Shown one piece after another: positions 54,801-61,815 of a stretch of 64,000 bases of DNA. This stretch comes from DASXHZ01 sp036488085 (lineage in GTDB: Bacteria; Acidobacteriota; Thermoanaerobaculia; Gp7-AA8), in the NCBI GenBank assembly GCA_036488085.1, contig DASXHZ010000005.1, positions 38,369 to 102,368 on the forward strand. Reading direction: 5' to 3'. The position numbers and the translations under genes were made by a program. Each line of letters opens with the position of its first letter. The first letter of the stretch is position 1. Under the pieces are notes generated by a model that was not told the origin of the DNA, did not search any database, and worked only from the letters and a program-made list of their open reading frames with translations.

Positions 54801-54967
54801 ATCAGGATGTGCGCATCGCCGCCCCCCGCCGGCGCAATCCAGATGTCGTCGCCGGAAACGAACGCGATGGAACGGCCGTCCGGCGAGTACGAAGGTTGGG
54901 AGAGCATCGGCTGCGCGTTGAGCGTGCCGGCAGCGAGCAGGGTTAGGGCGGCGAGGAGGGTACGCAT
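51824..54967 (-). CDS. Tricorn-like protease (S41 family), secreted
   Basis: The 1047-residue protein has a signal peptide (LLAALTLLAAGTLNAQ). Two WD/tricorn-type propellers follow, with repeats such as YSPDGRSIAFVSGDDIWI, FSPDGKSIAFVSTRSGNG and VSPDGKMIAFARDARD. A lysine/glutamate-rich linker leads to a PDZ-like segment (VGDYIVAVDGTPV). The C-terminal peptidase core has the nucleophile Ser953 in NRHSLSDAEDF and GGWIIYTSGF. Tricorn-like enzymes degrade oligopeptides; here it is periplasmic or extracellular. FRG follows five bases downstream. Confidence 0.92.
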   Translation of the reverse strand: MRTLLAALTLLAAGTLNAQPMLSQPSYSPDGRSIAFVSGDDIWIAPAGGGDAHILIAHPASESRPLFSPDGKSIAFVSTRSGNGDIYVADLATGATRRITWDDARDALDAWSHDGKWLYFSSNSREPDSGSSDVWRVAASGGTPMQVTAEKFAYEYFAAPSPDEKSVAYVARGFANGQWWRHGRSHMDESQIALVDDAHHYTVLTEGGAKQLWPMWAPDGRRIYFMSDRDGNENLWTLEIGGQPRQLTKFKDGRVLWPQISADGKSIVFERNFGIWRADTATGNAAPVAIALQGVASSPAIEHRKVSDHFGDMALSPDGKKVVFTARGEVFAASAKEAGDAMRVTNTEGLEVQPAWSSDSRSVYYVSDRDGRDHLYRYDFATDKEAQITTGDSTDVAPRVSPDGKMIAFARDARDLIVLDLGTNQMHTVASGHFDRPPFLSERSIDWSPDSKWIAYLTGGEGNVGAFVNAWVVPAAGGTQARAVSFIANGQVDSLTWSRDGKFLLLVTGQRTESNQIARIDLVPQTPKLREEEFQDLFKAEEKKDEKSEKKATPNVTVDFTGIRDRARILPIAFDSSELTVSPDGKWLAFSANVGDDQNVYVYSIDELSSEPAVPKQLSATSGRKRSLQFSPDSKEVWFLDDGKIIAATIDPAKTRTIGVSAEMDIDFDREKKEAFRQAWTYERDNFFDAKMHGADWNAIRAEFEPRVAAARNGDEFRRLLSLMVGELNASHLGAGAPGSSIRTTTGRIGVRFDRDEYEGHGALKVSEIIPLAPANVAKIKVGDYIVAVDGTPVTASTNFDALLDYKIGKRTVLSVASAADGTGKHDVVVRPINGREEQPLAYRGWVYANRDYVNRISNGRLGYVHMYDMSWGSLQQLFLDLDAENRTHDGVVIDLRDNHGGFVNPYAIDVFARRSYLTMIGRDFPASPARSILGQRALERPTVLVINRHSLSDAEDFTEGYRTLKLGKVVGEPTGGWIIYTSGFTLLDGTSFRLPSIRVLDAEGKDMEMHPRPVDRLVVKPIGESYAGKDSQLDAAVDELVKQLHP

Positions 54968-54978
54968 GGGGCGGATTT

Positions 54979-55072
54979 TAGAGCGCAGAGAGCAGAGCGC
55001 AGAGCGCGGATGTGTTACGGAACTGTCTGCGCTCTGCGCTCTGCCCTCTGCGCTCTGCCCTCTGCGCTCTGA
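54979..55072. repeat. Inverted CAGAGCGCAGAG repeat
   Basis: AGAGCGCAGAGAGCAGAGCG is mirrored by GCTCTGCGCTCTGCCCTCTG copies (at least four) after a short spacer. It separates the tricorn-like gene from the next minus-strand gene and touches that gene's stop. Confidence 0.88.
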
Positions 55073-56299
55073 TCAAGTAAAGCTCTTCGGCCTCTCGTCC
55101 AGCGTCGTGGCGAGGCTGATGAGGGAGGCGAAGTAGATCGGTTCTTCGACGCGGAGGGTGATCGGGGTTTTGAGGTTGGTGATGCGGAGGGCGATGGTGC
55201 TGGTGTCGGCGTCGACTTCGATGTCGTCGATGGTGGGGATCGGGATCTCCTGTTTCTTCTGCCCTTCGACGATGAGGCGTTTGTTCGTCAGGTGGACGTT
55301 GGCGGGGGCGGCGTTGTTCACGGAGGCGCTGACGGTATGGATGGCGTACTCGCGGAGGGCCATCGGAATCGCGCTCTGGCTGCGCGGGACGTTGCGGTGG
55401 TCGATGCCGCGGAGGCGTTCGAACTGCGCCTCGGACGACGTCTCGATCGGGACGTCGTCGGGCGCGATGCCGAGGCCGGTCTCGACGGCGCGGGCGACAC
55501 GGAGCTGTGCGGTGCCGAGGCGGTCGTCGGCGAGGTAGTGCCAGAGGATGGTCGCGTAGATGGCGTGTTTTGCGGAGACGGCGTCTTCGTCGACGAGACC
55601 GGCGGCGCGGCTGGCCCGGTCCATCAGCGCGGCGACTTCGTTGGCGCGGTCGGGACCGACGCGCGCCAGTAGGCCGAAGCCGACCTGCAGAACCGAGGAG
55701 CAGGCGGCGTCGCCCCAGATAGAGTAGGGGAGGTCGAGTTTCTCGCGCTCGCGGCGGACGCCGTCGAGCGTCTGGTCGCTCGGGTCGTCGCGCATCTGGT
55801 CGAGCGTGGCGGCGTAAGCGGCGAGGAGCTCGCGGTCTCTCTTGTCTCGTTCCGCTCTCTCATTCCTTCTCTTCTCTTCGGCGGCGCGGACGAGGCGGCG
55901 CTTGTTGGCGGTGAGGATGATCGGGACGACGATGAGGGCGAGGCCGAGGAGCACCGGCATCCATCCCTGCGGGCCTTTAGAGATGACGACCGAAAAGCCG
56001 AGCAGGACGAAGAGGATGCCGATGACGATCATCGCCAGGAAGCCCCATCCCTTCGACGTGCCGTCGACGAGCGAGGTCCAGAAGGGCTGGGTGGCGATGG
56101 AGCGCGCCTGCGGGAGCTCGGGCTTGCGGATGGGGCGGTGGTCGGCGACGTAGAACATCTCGTCGCGATGGCGAACGAATTCGCCCGACACGCCGGTGCT
56201 CATTTCAGGGTTGTCGTCGATGGAGGTGAGCTCGCGGCGGCGGGCGACGATGAAACGGAACGGGCCGGTAGCCAGTTTCTTCTCTACGTAAAAACTCAT
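55073..56299 (-). CDS. Hypothetical membrane protein with C-terminal beta domain
   Basis: The ATG at 56299 gives 408 residues. The N-terminal part contains FYVEKKLATGPFRFIVARR and VRHRDEMFYVADHRPIRKP. Two adjacent membrane helices follow (GFLAMIVIGILFVLLGFSVVI and GWMPVLLGLALIVVPIILT), then an Arg-rich helical region and a C-terminal beta-rich domain (LTNKRLIVEGQKKQEIPIPTIDDIEVDADTSTIAL). The last region resembles the PH-like or SHOCT-associated domain in which KRLI is followed by PxxxIxxIE. I do not recognise the family. It starts seven bases after the YVTN propeller gene. Confidence 0.7.
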   Translation of the reverse strand: MSFYVEKKLATGPFRFIVARRRELTSIDDNPEMSTGVSGEFVRHRDEMFYVADHRPIRKPELPQARSIATQPFWTSLVDGTSKGWGFLAMIVIGILFVLLGFSVVISKGPQGWMPVLLGLALIVVPIILTANKRRLVRAAEEKRRNERAERDKRDRELLAAYAATLDQMRDDPSDQTLDGVRREREKLDLPYSIWGDAACSSVLQVGFGLLARVGPDRANEVAALMDRASRAAGLVDEDAVSAKHAIYATILWHYLADDRLGTAQLRVARAVETGLGIAPDDVPIETSSEAQFERLRGIDHRNVPRSQSAIPMALREYAIHTVSASVNNAAPANVHLTNKRLIVEGQKKQEIPIPTIDDIEVDADTSTIALRITNLKTPITLRVEEPIYFASLISLATTLDERPKSFT

Positions 56300-56306
56300 G
56301 GCGCGC

Positions 56307-57290
56307 TCAACGGTGCGCAACGCGTGCCTGAATCACTCCCCACGGGCCGTCTCCTGCCTTGATTGTTCCGATGACGCGGTCGTTCTCGATGACGGAGAGA
56401 TCGTTCGAGAGACCATTTGCGACGTAGAGCTTGTTGTCCGCGAACGCCAGCCACCACGGTCTCGCGCCGACGGGGATCTCTTTGATGAATTTGTTCTGGC
56501 GCGTGTCGATGATCGCGACGGAGTTGCCGCGGCCGGTGGCAATGTAGAGGCGGTCGCCGCGTTGTACGAGGCCAACGGGGTGGTCTTTCTTCGGGAGCTG
56601 GATCTTGGCGATGACCCGATGCCGGAGGACGTCCACGACGTCGATGGCGCCCCCGATCTCTGAGGTGACCCAGGCGCGTCTGGAGTCGGGAGAGAAGAGG
56701 GCTCCCCGAGGTCGCGTCGAAACGAAGAAGTTGGCGGTGACGGTTTTCTTCTTGGCGTCGATGACGGTGACGGTGCTCGAGGTCTCGGCGGTAATGTAGA
56801 TCCATTTGCCGTCGGGACTCGCCGCAACCCCCTCCGGCTCGGTTCCGGTGACGAGGCTCATCTGTTTGCCGCTGGCGATGTCGACGATGCTCGCGGTGCC
56901 GGCGTCTTCGTTGGAGACGACGAACTTTTTCTCATCCGCCGTGAGCGCGATCCCCTCGGGGTCGCGTCCGCACTCGTAGCGCCGGACGATTTTGAGCGTC
57001 TTCGGATCGACGGCGACGACGCCGTCCGGATCATGCACGAGCTGGCCTTTGAAGTGGCTGATGGCGATGTAGAGCCGCTTGCCGTCCGACACGATGCCGC
57101 GTGCCCGCGTCCCGGCGTGCGCCTTGGCGACCATTCGCTGCGTGTTCGTGTCGATCGCGGCGACGGTGCCTTCGCGTTCGTTGGTGATGAAGAGGGTGGC
57201 GCCGAGGGCAGAGGGGAGAGCGCAGAGCGCAGAAAGGGCCAGTGCTAGGGCGACGACGGTCCGGGCGCACCACGATTTTCGTGGGTGCAC
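56307..57290 (-). CDS. Secreted YVTN-type beta-propeller (TIGR03866-like)
   Basis: The GTG at 57290 gives 327 residues: MHPRKSWCARTVVALALALS, then ALCALPSALGA as the rest of a signal peptide. At least six YVTN blades follow (FITNEREGTVAAIDT, FVVSNEDAGTASIVDI, YITAETSSTVTVIDA, YIATGRGNSVAIID and VANGLSNDLSVIE). The family includes PQQ-dependent catabolism-associated propellers. The hydrophobic core of the signal peptide is encoded by a copy of the GCTCTGCGCTCTG repeat, and the GTG lies in the GGGTGCACGCCCC repeat. A longer open frame upstream is repeat-derived. Confidence 0.75.
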   Translation of the reverse strand: MHPRKSWCARTVVALALALSALCALPSALGATLFITNEREGTVAAIDTNTQRMVAKAHAGTRARGIVSDGKRLYIAISHFKGQLVHDPDGVVAVDPKTLKIVRRYECGRDPEGIALTADEKKFVVSNEDAGTASIVDIASGKQMSLVTGTEPEGVAASPDGKWIYITAETSSTVTVIDAKKKTVTANFFVSTRPRGALFSPDSRRAWVTSEIGGAIDVVDVLRHRVIAKIQLPKKDHPVGLVQRGDRLYIATGRGNSVAIIDTRQNKFIKEIPVGARPWWLAFADNKLYVANGLSNDLSVIENDRVIGTIKAGDGPWGVIQARVAHR

Positions 57291-57520
57291 GCCCCTCACC
57301 CGTCGCCTCGCTTCGCTCGACGCCACCCTCTCCCGGGGGGAGAGGGGCTTGTTTCGATGCCCTTCCGCGCGGTCGATGAACAGGGCGCGGTTCTCGGTAG
57401 GGGGGAGGGGCGTTCTCCGTGCGATGCTCGCAGTTGGACCCTCACCCCTGCACCCCTCGCCCCGTCGTGCCGACGGGGCGAGGGGACCGAGTCTGCGCTC
57501 TGCGCTCTGCATTCTGCGAT
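57291..57520. repeat. Composite repeat gap of about 230 bases
   Basis: It contains a CACCCTCTCCCGGGGGGAGA hairpin of the GGGGCGTGC family, then GCCCCGTCGTGCCGACGGGG (a second hairpin), and ends with GCTCTGCGCTCTGCATTCTG repeats. I see no gene in it. It precedes the 3' end of the cytochrome c gene. Confidence 0.8.
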
Positions 57521-57523
57521 CTG

Positions 57524-57859
57524 CTACTTCAGTGTTTCGAGGAAGGCGGTCATGTCGCGGGCGTCGGCGGGGGTGACGCCGAGGTTGGGCATCGAGTTGT
57601 TCGGGTCGATCATCTGGGGGTTCTGGAGCCACGTCATCATGTTCTCGGGCGTATTGGGGAGCTTTCCGGCGATGACCTGGCGCGAGGCGATGTGGTCGAG
57701 GGGCGGGCCGACCATGCCTTTCGGGCCTTCGATCTGGGGGATGACGTGACACGCGGCGCAGCCGTATTTCTCGACGAGCTGTTTCCCGTGGTCGGTGTTG
57801 CCTTCTGTTTTCTTGCACCCGAGGGCGAGCACGATCATCAGGACTGCGAGGCGCTTCAT
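57524..57859 (-). CDS. Cytochrome c lipoprotein
   Basis: The 111-residue protein starts MKRLAVLMIVLALGCKK, with a lipobox LALGC. It has a single heme-binding site CAACH, followed by the axial Met in NNSMPNLGVTP and a final helix (ADARDMTAFLETLK). It is a small membrane-tethered c-type cytochrome, likely to pass electrons to the oxidase. Its start codon overlaps the ctaG stop (ATGA), placing it at the end of the oxidase operon. Confidence 0.9.
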   Translation of the reverse strand: MKRLAVLMIVLALGCKKTEGNTDHGKQLVEKYGCAACHVIPQIEGPKGMVGPPLDHIASRQVIAGKLPNTPENMMTWLQNPQMIDPNNSMPNLGVTPADARDMTAFLETLK

Positions 57860-58746
57860 CGGTTGTTCATCTCCGCCAGCCGTACGCGCCGTTCCGCCTC
57901 GCCGAGCCATGCGGTGAAGAGGGCGAGGCCGAGGATGAGGAAGATGACGCCGGCTGGGACCCACATGATGAGGCCTGCGAGCTGCTGGTCTTCGATGGCG
58001 TTGAGTCCCCAGGCGGCGGTGCGCGACTCGTAGATGGGATACCAGAGGTTGGGGGAGAACGTGAGCAGCGCGCCGAGGGCGCCGCTGTGGGCGCTGGTGA
58101 AGAAGACGTAGACGACAGCGGCGCCGTAGCCGAGGCGGCCGTAGCGTCCGTGAATGAGCGCCCACCAGAAGAGCGCGGCGGTGAGGATGAACGACGTGTG
58201 CTGGAGCGCGTGTACGGACTCGTTTCGCAGCGTCGCCTGATAGAGCGCCGGCAGGTGCCAGATCCAGAGCGCGAGTGCGTGGACGACGACGGCGACGGCA
58301 GGGGCGGTGAAGAAGTTCCACGCCGTGGCGATCGGGCGGGCCTGGGTTGCTCGCGCGACAGGCGACCGCCATTGCGACGGGAGCGCCCACAGCAAGGCGA
58401 TCAACGGCCGCCCGAGGACGAGCAGCGGTGCCGCGACGATCATCAGCACCTCGTGCTGCGCCATGTGCGCGGAGAAGAGGATGCTGCCGAGGGCGTCGAG
58501 CGGAGAGACGAGCGCGATGACGAGCGACACCCACCCGCCTGCGAATGCGATCACCTGCCACGCGCGGATCCCTTTCGCGCGCCCCGCATTGCTCCAGAGG
58601 CGCACCAGTCCGATCACGTACAGCAGCGCCGTCGCGGCCAGCAACACGGTCACTACCGGTTCCCACGTCCACCACCGCATCACCTCGGATGGGTCGAGGT
58701 GGTGCTCGCCGGCGTGCGCGATGAAGAACAGAGGTGCTAGTCGCAT
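57856..58746 (-). CDS. ctaG: Cytochrome c oxidase assembly protein (CtaG, caa3 type)
   Basis: The 296-residue protein has about seven hydrophobic helices and motifs IALVSPLDALGSILFSAHMAQHEVLMIVAAPLLVLG, IWHLPALYQATL and SAHSGALGALLTF. These match the CtaG_Bsub family, which delivers copper for Cu_B insertion in heme-copper oxidases. It overlaps the start of the cytochrome gene and lies downstream of the oxidase subunits. Confidence 0.9.
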   Translation of the reverse strand: MRLAPLFFIAHAGEHHLDPSEVMRWWTWEPVVTVLLAATALLYVIGLVRLWSNAGRAKGIRAWQVIAFAGGWVSLVIALVSPLDALGSILFSAHMAQHEVLMIVAAPLLVLGRPLIALLWALPSQWRSPVARATQARPIATAWNFFTAPAVAVVVHALALWIWHLPALYQATLRNESVHALQHTSFILTAALFWWALIHGRYGRLGYGAAVVYVFFTSAHSGALGALLTFSPNLWYPIYESRTAAWGLNAIEDQQLAGLIMWVPAGVIFLILGLALFTAWLGEAERRVRLAEMNNR

Positions 58747-59180
58747 GGCGTAAGGAAAAAGTCGGGAATCATGCTGGCGAGGATGGTGATTGCGAAAATC
58801 GCGCTCAGCATCAGGCCGCCGTACGCCATGAAGCGGACGCGCATCGGATTGGCGGTTTCGGTTTCGCCGACGGTCAAGCCGGTACGGGCGAGAAGGGCGC
58901 CGGCAATGCAGATGACGACCAGCGGGACGGCGATCCATATCAGCACGGCGCGCGAGTCGTGGGTGCACGCCCATCGCACCAGCGCGTAGCGGAGCTGGAG
59001 GTTGATCGCGAAGGCGACCGGGCCGCAGAGGATGCCGGACCAGAGCGGCAGCGAACTACGGCGGCGGCCGGAGATCGAGGTTCGAGGTTCGAGGTTCGAG
59101 GGAAGGAGCGAGAGTTCGTTTTGCGCAGTTCTCACCTTTTCCCTCTTCCCTCGAACCTCGAACCTCGATCTTTCGTCCAT
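58737..59180 (-). CDS. Small membrane protein of the oxidase operon (repeat-derived N-terminus)
   Basis: The only ATG near the 5' end gives 147 residues starting MDERSRFEVRGKREKVRTAQ. The real domain starts near residue 40 and has three helices (WSGILCGPVAFAINLQLRYAL, LIWIAVPLVVICIAGALLA and AYGGLMLSAIFAITILASMIPDF). The first 38 residues are encoded by the inverted GAGGTTCGAG repeat block (59072-59172). A downstream non-ATG start may be the true one. It lies between coxC and ctaG. Confidence 0.6.
   Translation of the reverse strand: MDERSRFEVRGKREKVRTAQNELSLLPSNLEPRTSISGRRRSSLPLWSGILCGPVAFAINLQLRYALVRWACTHDSRAVLIWIAVPLVVICIAGALLARTGLTVGETETANPMRVRFMAYGGLMLSAIFAITILASMIPDFFLTPCD
59072..59172. 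repeat. Inverted GAGGTTCGAG / CTCGAACCTC repeat
   Basis: Three copies of GAGGTTC plus GAGGGAAGG are mirrored by CCTTTTCCCTCTTCCCTCG and CGAACCTCGAACCTCG. The block is read in frame as the N-terminus of the small membrane protein. Single-sided copies lie at 61783-61808. Confidence 0.88.
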
Positions 59181-59205
59181 AAGATCGACCTCAATGCACC
59201 GCGGA

Positions 59206-59826
59206 TCATCCCGGCGGCCCCTTACGCTGCATCCACGGCACGATGTAGACGATGAAGTAGAACGGAAGCCAGGTGATGACGACGAAGTACCAGTAGACGG
59301 CGGTGCAGCGGGTGTCGAGGTATTTCTGCTTCGTCATCGGCCAGACGGCGGAGTAGAAGAAGACCAGCCCGCACTCGCCCGTCGCGGCGATCACGTGGAG
59401 GATGTGGAGCCCGAAGATGGCCCAGATGACGGAGCCGTAGGCGTGATCGCTCCACTTGTAGCCGAGGTTCGTCAGGATCCGGTAGCGGCAGAAGAGGACG
59501 AACAGGCCGGCGATGACGGCGATCGGGAAAGCGATGTAGATCGGCCACTTCTCCTCGCGTTTCGCCGCGAGGTCGGCCCACAGCATCGGTGCGGCGCTGA
59601 GGATGAGGACCGCAAGGTCGAGCGTCGGCCAGAAGAGCACCGGCGGCTGTACGGTGGACGGCGGCCAGTCGATGTTGACGGTGCGGAGGTAGAGGTAGGT
59701 CGCGATCACCATCGCGAACATCGTCCCCTCGATCACCATCATGCCGAGGTTGCCCCACCAGATGAGGGCGCGGCTGTCGGTGGTCCCTTCGGGGAACGAG
59801 CTGACGTCGATGACGCGTGTCGTCAT
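59206..59826 (-). CDS. coxC: Cytochrome c oxidase subunit III
   Basis: The 206-residue protein has five hydrophobic helices, beginning SRALIWWGNLGMMVIEGTMFAMVIATYLY. It carries the subunit III motifs ILSAAPMLW, FGLHILHVIAATGE and AVYWYFVVITWLPFYFIVYIVPW. The length fits the short form of this subunit in caa3-type oxidases. The start overlaps the coxA stop by ATGA. Confidence 0.92.
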   Translation of the reverse strand: MTTRVIDVSSFPEGTTDSRALIWWGNLGMMVIEGTMFAMVIATYLYLRTVNIDWPPSTVQPPVLFWPTLDLAVLILSAAPMLWADLAAKREEKWPIYIAFPIAVIAGLFVLFCRYRILTNLGYKWSDHAYGSVIWAIFGLHILHVIAATGECGLVFFYSAVWPMTKQKYLDTRCTAVYWYFVVITWLPFYFIVYIVPWMQRKGPPG

Positions 59827-60647
59827 ACCGTCACCCCGCGCAGAATCTCCTGCTGCTCCTGAACCAGTTCGTCGATGACGTCGACTTTGCGCGGCCAGAA
59901 CCAACAGATCATCACCGGCGCGACGAGGCCGAGGCCGATCGGGAAGAACCAGGCGAAGAAAATCGCGCCGATGAGACCGATCGTCGTCGCTACCGCCAGG
60001 AGGAACGGTGCCAGCGAGTGGCCGGGTATTTCCTCGCGATGCGACGGCTGCGCGTCGAGGACCTGCGTGATCAGGACTTCGCGCACGTCGCTTCGCAAGC
60101 CGACGACGACCGGCTGGTCTGGTGCGGCATCCCACAACGCGTTCGGGCCGCTGACGACCGGCGGATAGGCGAAGTTGTAGGCAGGGGGCGGCGAGGTGAC
60201 CGACCAGTCGAGCGTGTCGGCGCCCCACGGATTGGCGCCCGCGAGCGCACCGCTACGCGCGCTCGAGAGAAAGTTGATGACCGTGGTGAGGATCGAGAGG
60301 GCGATGATCCCGGCGCCGATCGACGCGGTTGCGTTCAGCGTTCCCCACCCGAGGCCTTGTTGGTAGGTGTAGACGCGGCGCGGCATCCCGTGCAGACCGA
60401 GGATGTGCATCGGGAAGAAGGTGAGGTTGAAGCCGATCATCAGGAGCCAGAAGCTGACTTGCCCCATCGTCTCGGCGTACATCCGGCCGGTCCACTTCGG
60501 GAACCAGTAGTAGAACGCGCCGGCGAGCGGGAAGAGCGCACCGCCGATGAGGACATAGTGAAAGTGCGCGACGACGAAGTAGGTGTCGTGCACCTGGACG
60601 TCCAGCGGCACGGAGGCGAGCACGATCCCGCTCAAGCCGCCGATCAT
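59823..60647 (-). CDS. coxA: Cytochrome c oxidase subunit I, C-terminal part (after an in-frame TAG)
   Basis: The 274 residues start at the ATG of MIGGLSGIVLASVPLDVQ and carry the heme-ligand helix VHDTYFVVAHFHYVL with the paired His residues. They then have the last helices and a hydrophilic C-terminal tail. In intact subunit I proteins this follows a helix ending LG-x-FxxFxxGG. Here that x is a TAG stop at 60660-60662, in the same frame as the N-terminal part. On its own this fragment lacks Cu_B ligands and cannot function. Confidence 0.88.
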   Translation of the reverse strand: MIGGLSGIVLASVPLDVQVHDTYFVVAHFHYVLIGGALFPLAGAFYYWFPKWTGRMYAETMGQVSFWLLMIGFNLTFFPMHILGLHGMPRRVYTYQQGLGWGTLNATASIGAGIIALSILTTVINFLSSARSGALAGANPWGADTLDWSVTSPPPAYNFAYPPVVSGPNALWDAAPDQPVVVGLRSDVREVLITQVLDAQPSHREEIPGHSLAPFLLAVATTIGLIGAIFFAWFFPIGLGLVAPVMICWFWPRKVDVIDELVQEQQEILRGVTV

Positions 60648-60659
60648 GAAGACCGCGAA

Positions 60660-61760
60660 CTAGCCGAGCACATAAAGCAGCGGCGTCCGGATGGTCAGGC
60701 GGCCTGTCCAGATGGTGACGATCCAGCAGAAGATCTGCGCGCCGGTCGGGATCGCGATCATCATCGATGCCGCGGTGAAGAAGCTCTGCCCGAGCTGCGG
60801 CAGTCCGGTCGCGAACATGTGGTGCACCCAGAGCCCAAACGCCATGAACGCGGTGAAGACGAGCGACGCGACCATCACCGGATAGCCGAAGATTTTCCGG
60901 CGCGTGAACGTCGTTAGGATGGTCGAGACGTATCCCAGCGCCGGGATGAAGATGATGTAAACCTCGGGGTGTCCAAAGAACCAGAACATGTGCTGGTAGT
61001 AGATCGGATCGCCGCCTTCGGGCCGGTTGAAGAAGTTGGTCGCCACTTCGCGGTCGAGGCAGAGGAAGCTGCTGACGACCATCACCGCGGGCATCGCGAA
61101 GATGATCATGAAAGAGATGACGATCATCGACCAGACGAAGAGCGGGATGCGGTTGAGCGACATCCCGACCGCGCGCTGTTTGAACGCGGTGACGCTGATC
61201 TCGATGGCGACGACCAGCGCCGAGATCTCGGTGAACGTGATCATCTGCGCCCAGGTGTCGGCGCGCTTCCCGGGATCGAACTGCGGGCCGGAAAGCGGGA
61301 CGTAGGAGAACCATCCGGCGTCGGGACCGGCGTGGAGCGCGAACATGGTGTAGATGAAGAGGCCGCCCGCGAGGTAGATGAAGTAGCCGAATGCGTTGAG
61401 TTTCGGGAACGCGACGTTGCGCGTCCCGACCATGAGCGGGACGAAGTAGATCGCCATCCCTTCCATGACCGGAACGGCGAAGAGAAACATCATCGTCGTT
61501 CCGTGCATGGTGAAGATCTGGTTGTAGAGGTCGGGGTTCAGCAGCGTGTTCTCGGGCCGCGAGAGCTGCAGGCGCATGAATGCCGCCTCGATCCCGGCGG
61601 CGGTGAAGAAGCAGAGGGCAGTGAGGATGTAGCGGAGGCCGATCTTCTTGTGGTCGGTCTCGGAGAGCCAGCCGAGGAGACCGGGAGCGTGCGCCCAGGT
61701 GTGGGCGAGTTGGGCGTGTTCGTGATCGAGGGTCGCGGCGTCGAGGGCGAGCTCGGTCAT
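60660..61760 (-). CDS. coxA: Cytochrome c oxidase subunit I, N-terminal part (ends at an in-frame TAG)
   Basis: The ATG gives 366 residues. It starts MTELALDAATLDHEHAQLAH and continues with YNQIFTMHGTTMMFLFAVP (a heme a ligand region), FWFFGHPEVYIIFIPALG with the His-Tyr cross-link residues, and VHHMFATGLP with the Cu_B His pair. The last residues are TGRLTIRTPLLYVLG, then TAG. Joined to the downstream part, with the TAG read as a residue, this gives a full-length 646-codon subunit I. The break therefore looks like a nonsense mutation or sequencing error rather than two genes. It lies between coxB and coxC in the caa3-type operon. Confidence 0.9.
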   Translation of the reverse strand: MTELALDAATLDHEHAQLAHTWAHAPGLLGWLSETDHKKIGLRYILTALCFFTAAGIEAAFMRLQLSRPENTLLNPDLYNQIFTMHGTTMMFLFAVPVMEGMAIYFVPLMVGTRNVAFPKLNAFGYFIYLAGGLFIYTMFALHAGPDAGWFSYVPLSGPQFDPGKRADTWAQMITFTEISALVVAIEISVTAFKQRAVGMSLNRIPLFVWSMIVISFMIIFAMPAVMVVSSFLCLDREVATNFFNRPEGGDPIYYQHMFWFFGHPEVYIIFIPALGYVSTILTTFTRRKIFGYPVMVASLVFTAFMAFGLWVHHMFATGLPQLGQSFFTAASMMIAIPTGAQIFCWIVTIWTGRLTIRTPLLYVLG

Positions 61761-61782
61761 TGGCGCGCTCCGAAGCCGGGAG

Positions 61783-61808
61783 TCGAACCTCGAACCTCGA
61801 ACCTCGCT
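61783..61808. repeat. CGAACCT repeat between coxB and coxA
   Basis: Three copies of CGAACCT lie just upstream of the coxA start, within a 55-base gap. They belong to the same motif family as 59072-59172. Confidence 0.8.
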
Positions 61809-61815
61809 CTCTCGT

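Noticed and set aside
57291..57818. Upstream extension of the YVTN propeller frame
   Set aside because: The extra residues are encoded by repeats and antisense to the cytochrome gene; the GTG at 57290 gives a complete signal peptide.
59823..61760. Genome-wide reassignment of TAG
   Set aside because: Many intact genes in the window end with TAG exactly where their families end, including glgX, the CHAT gene and the operon's own cytochrome c.
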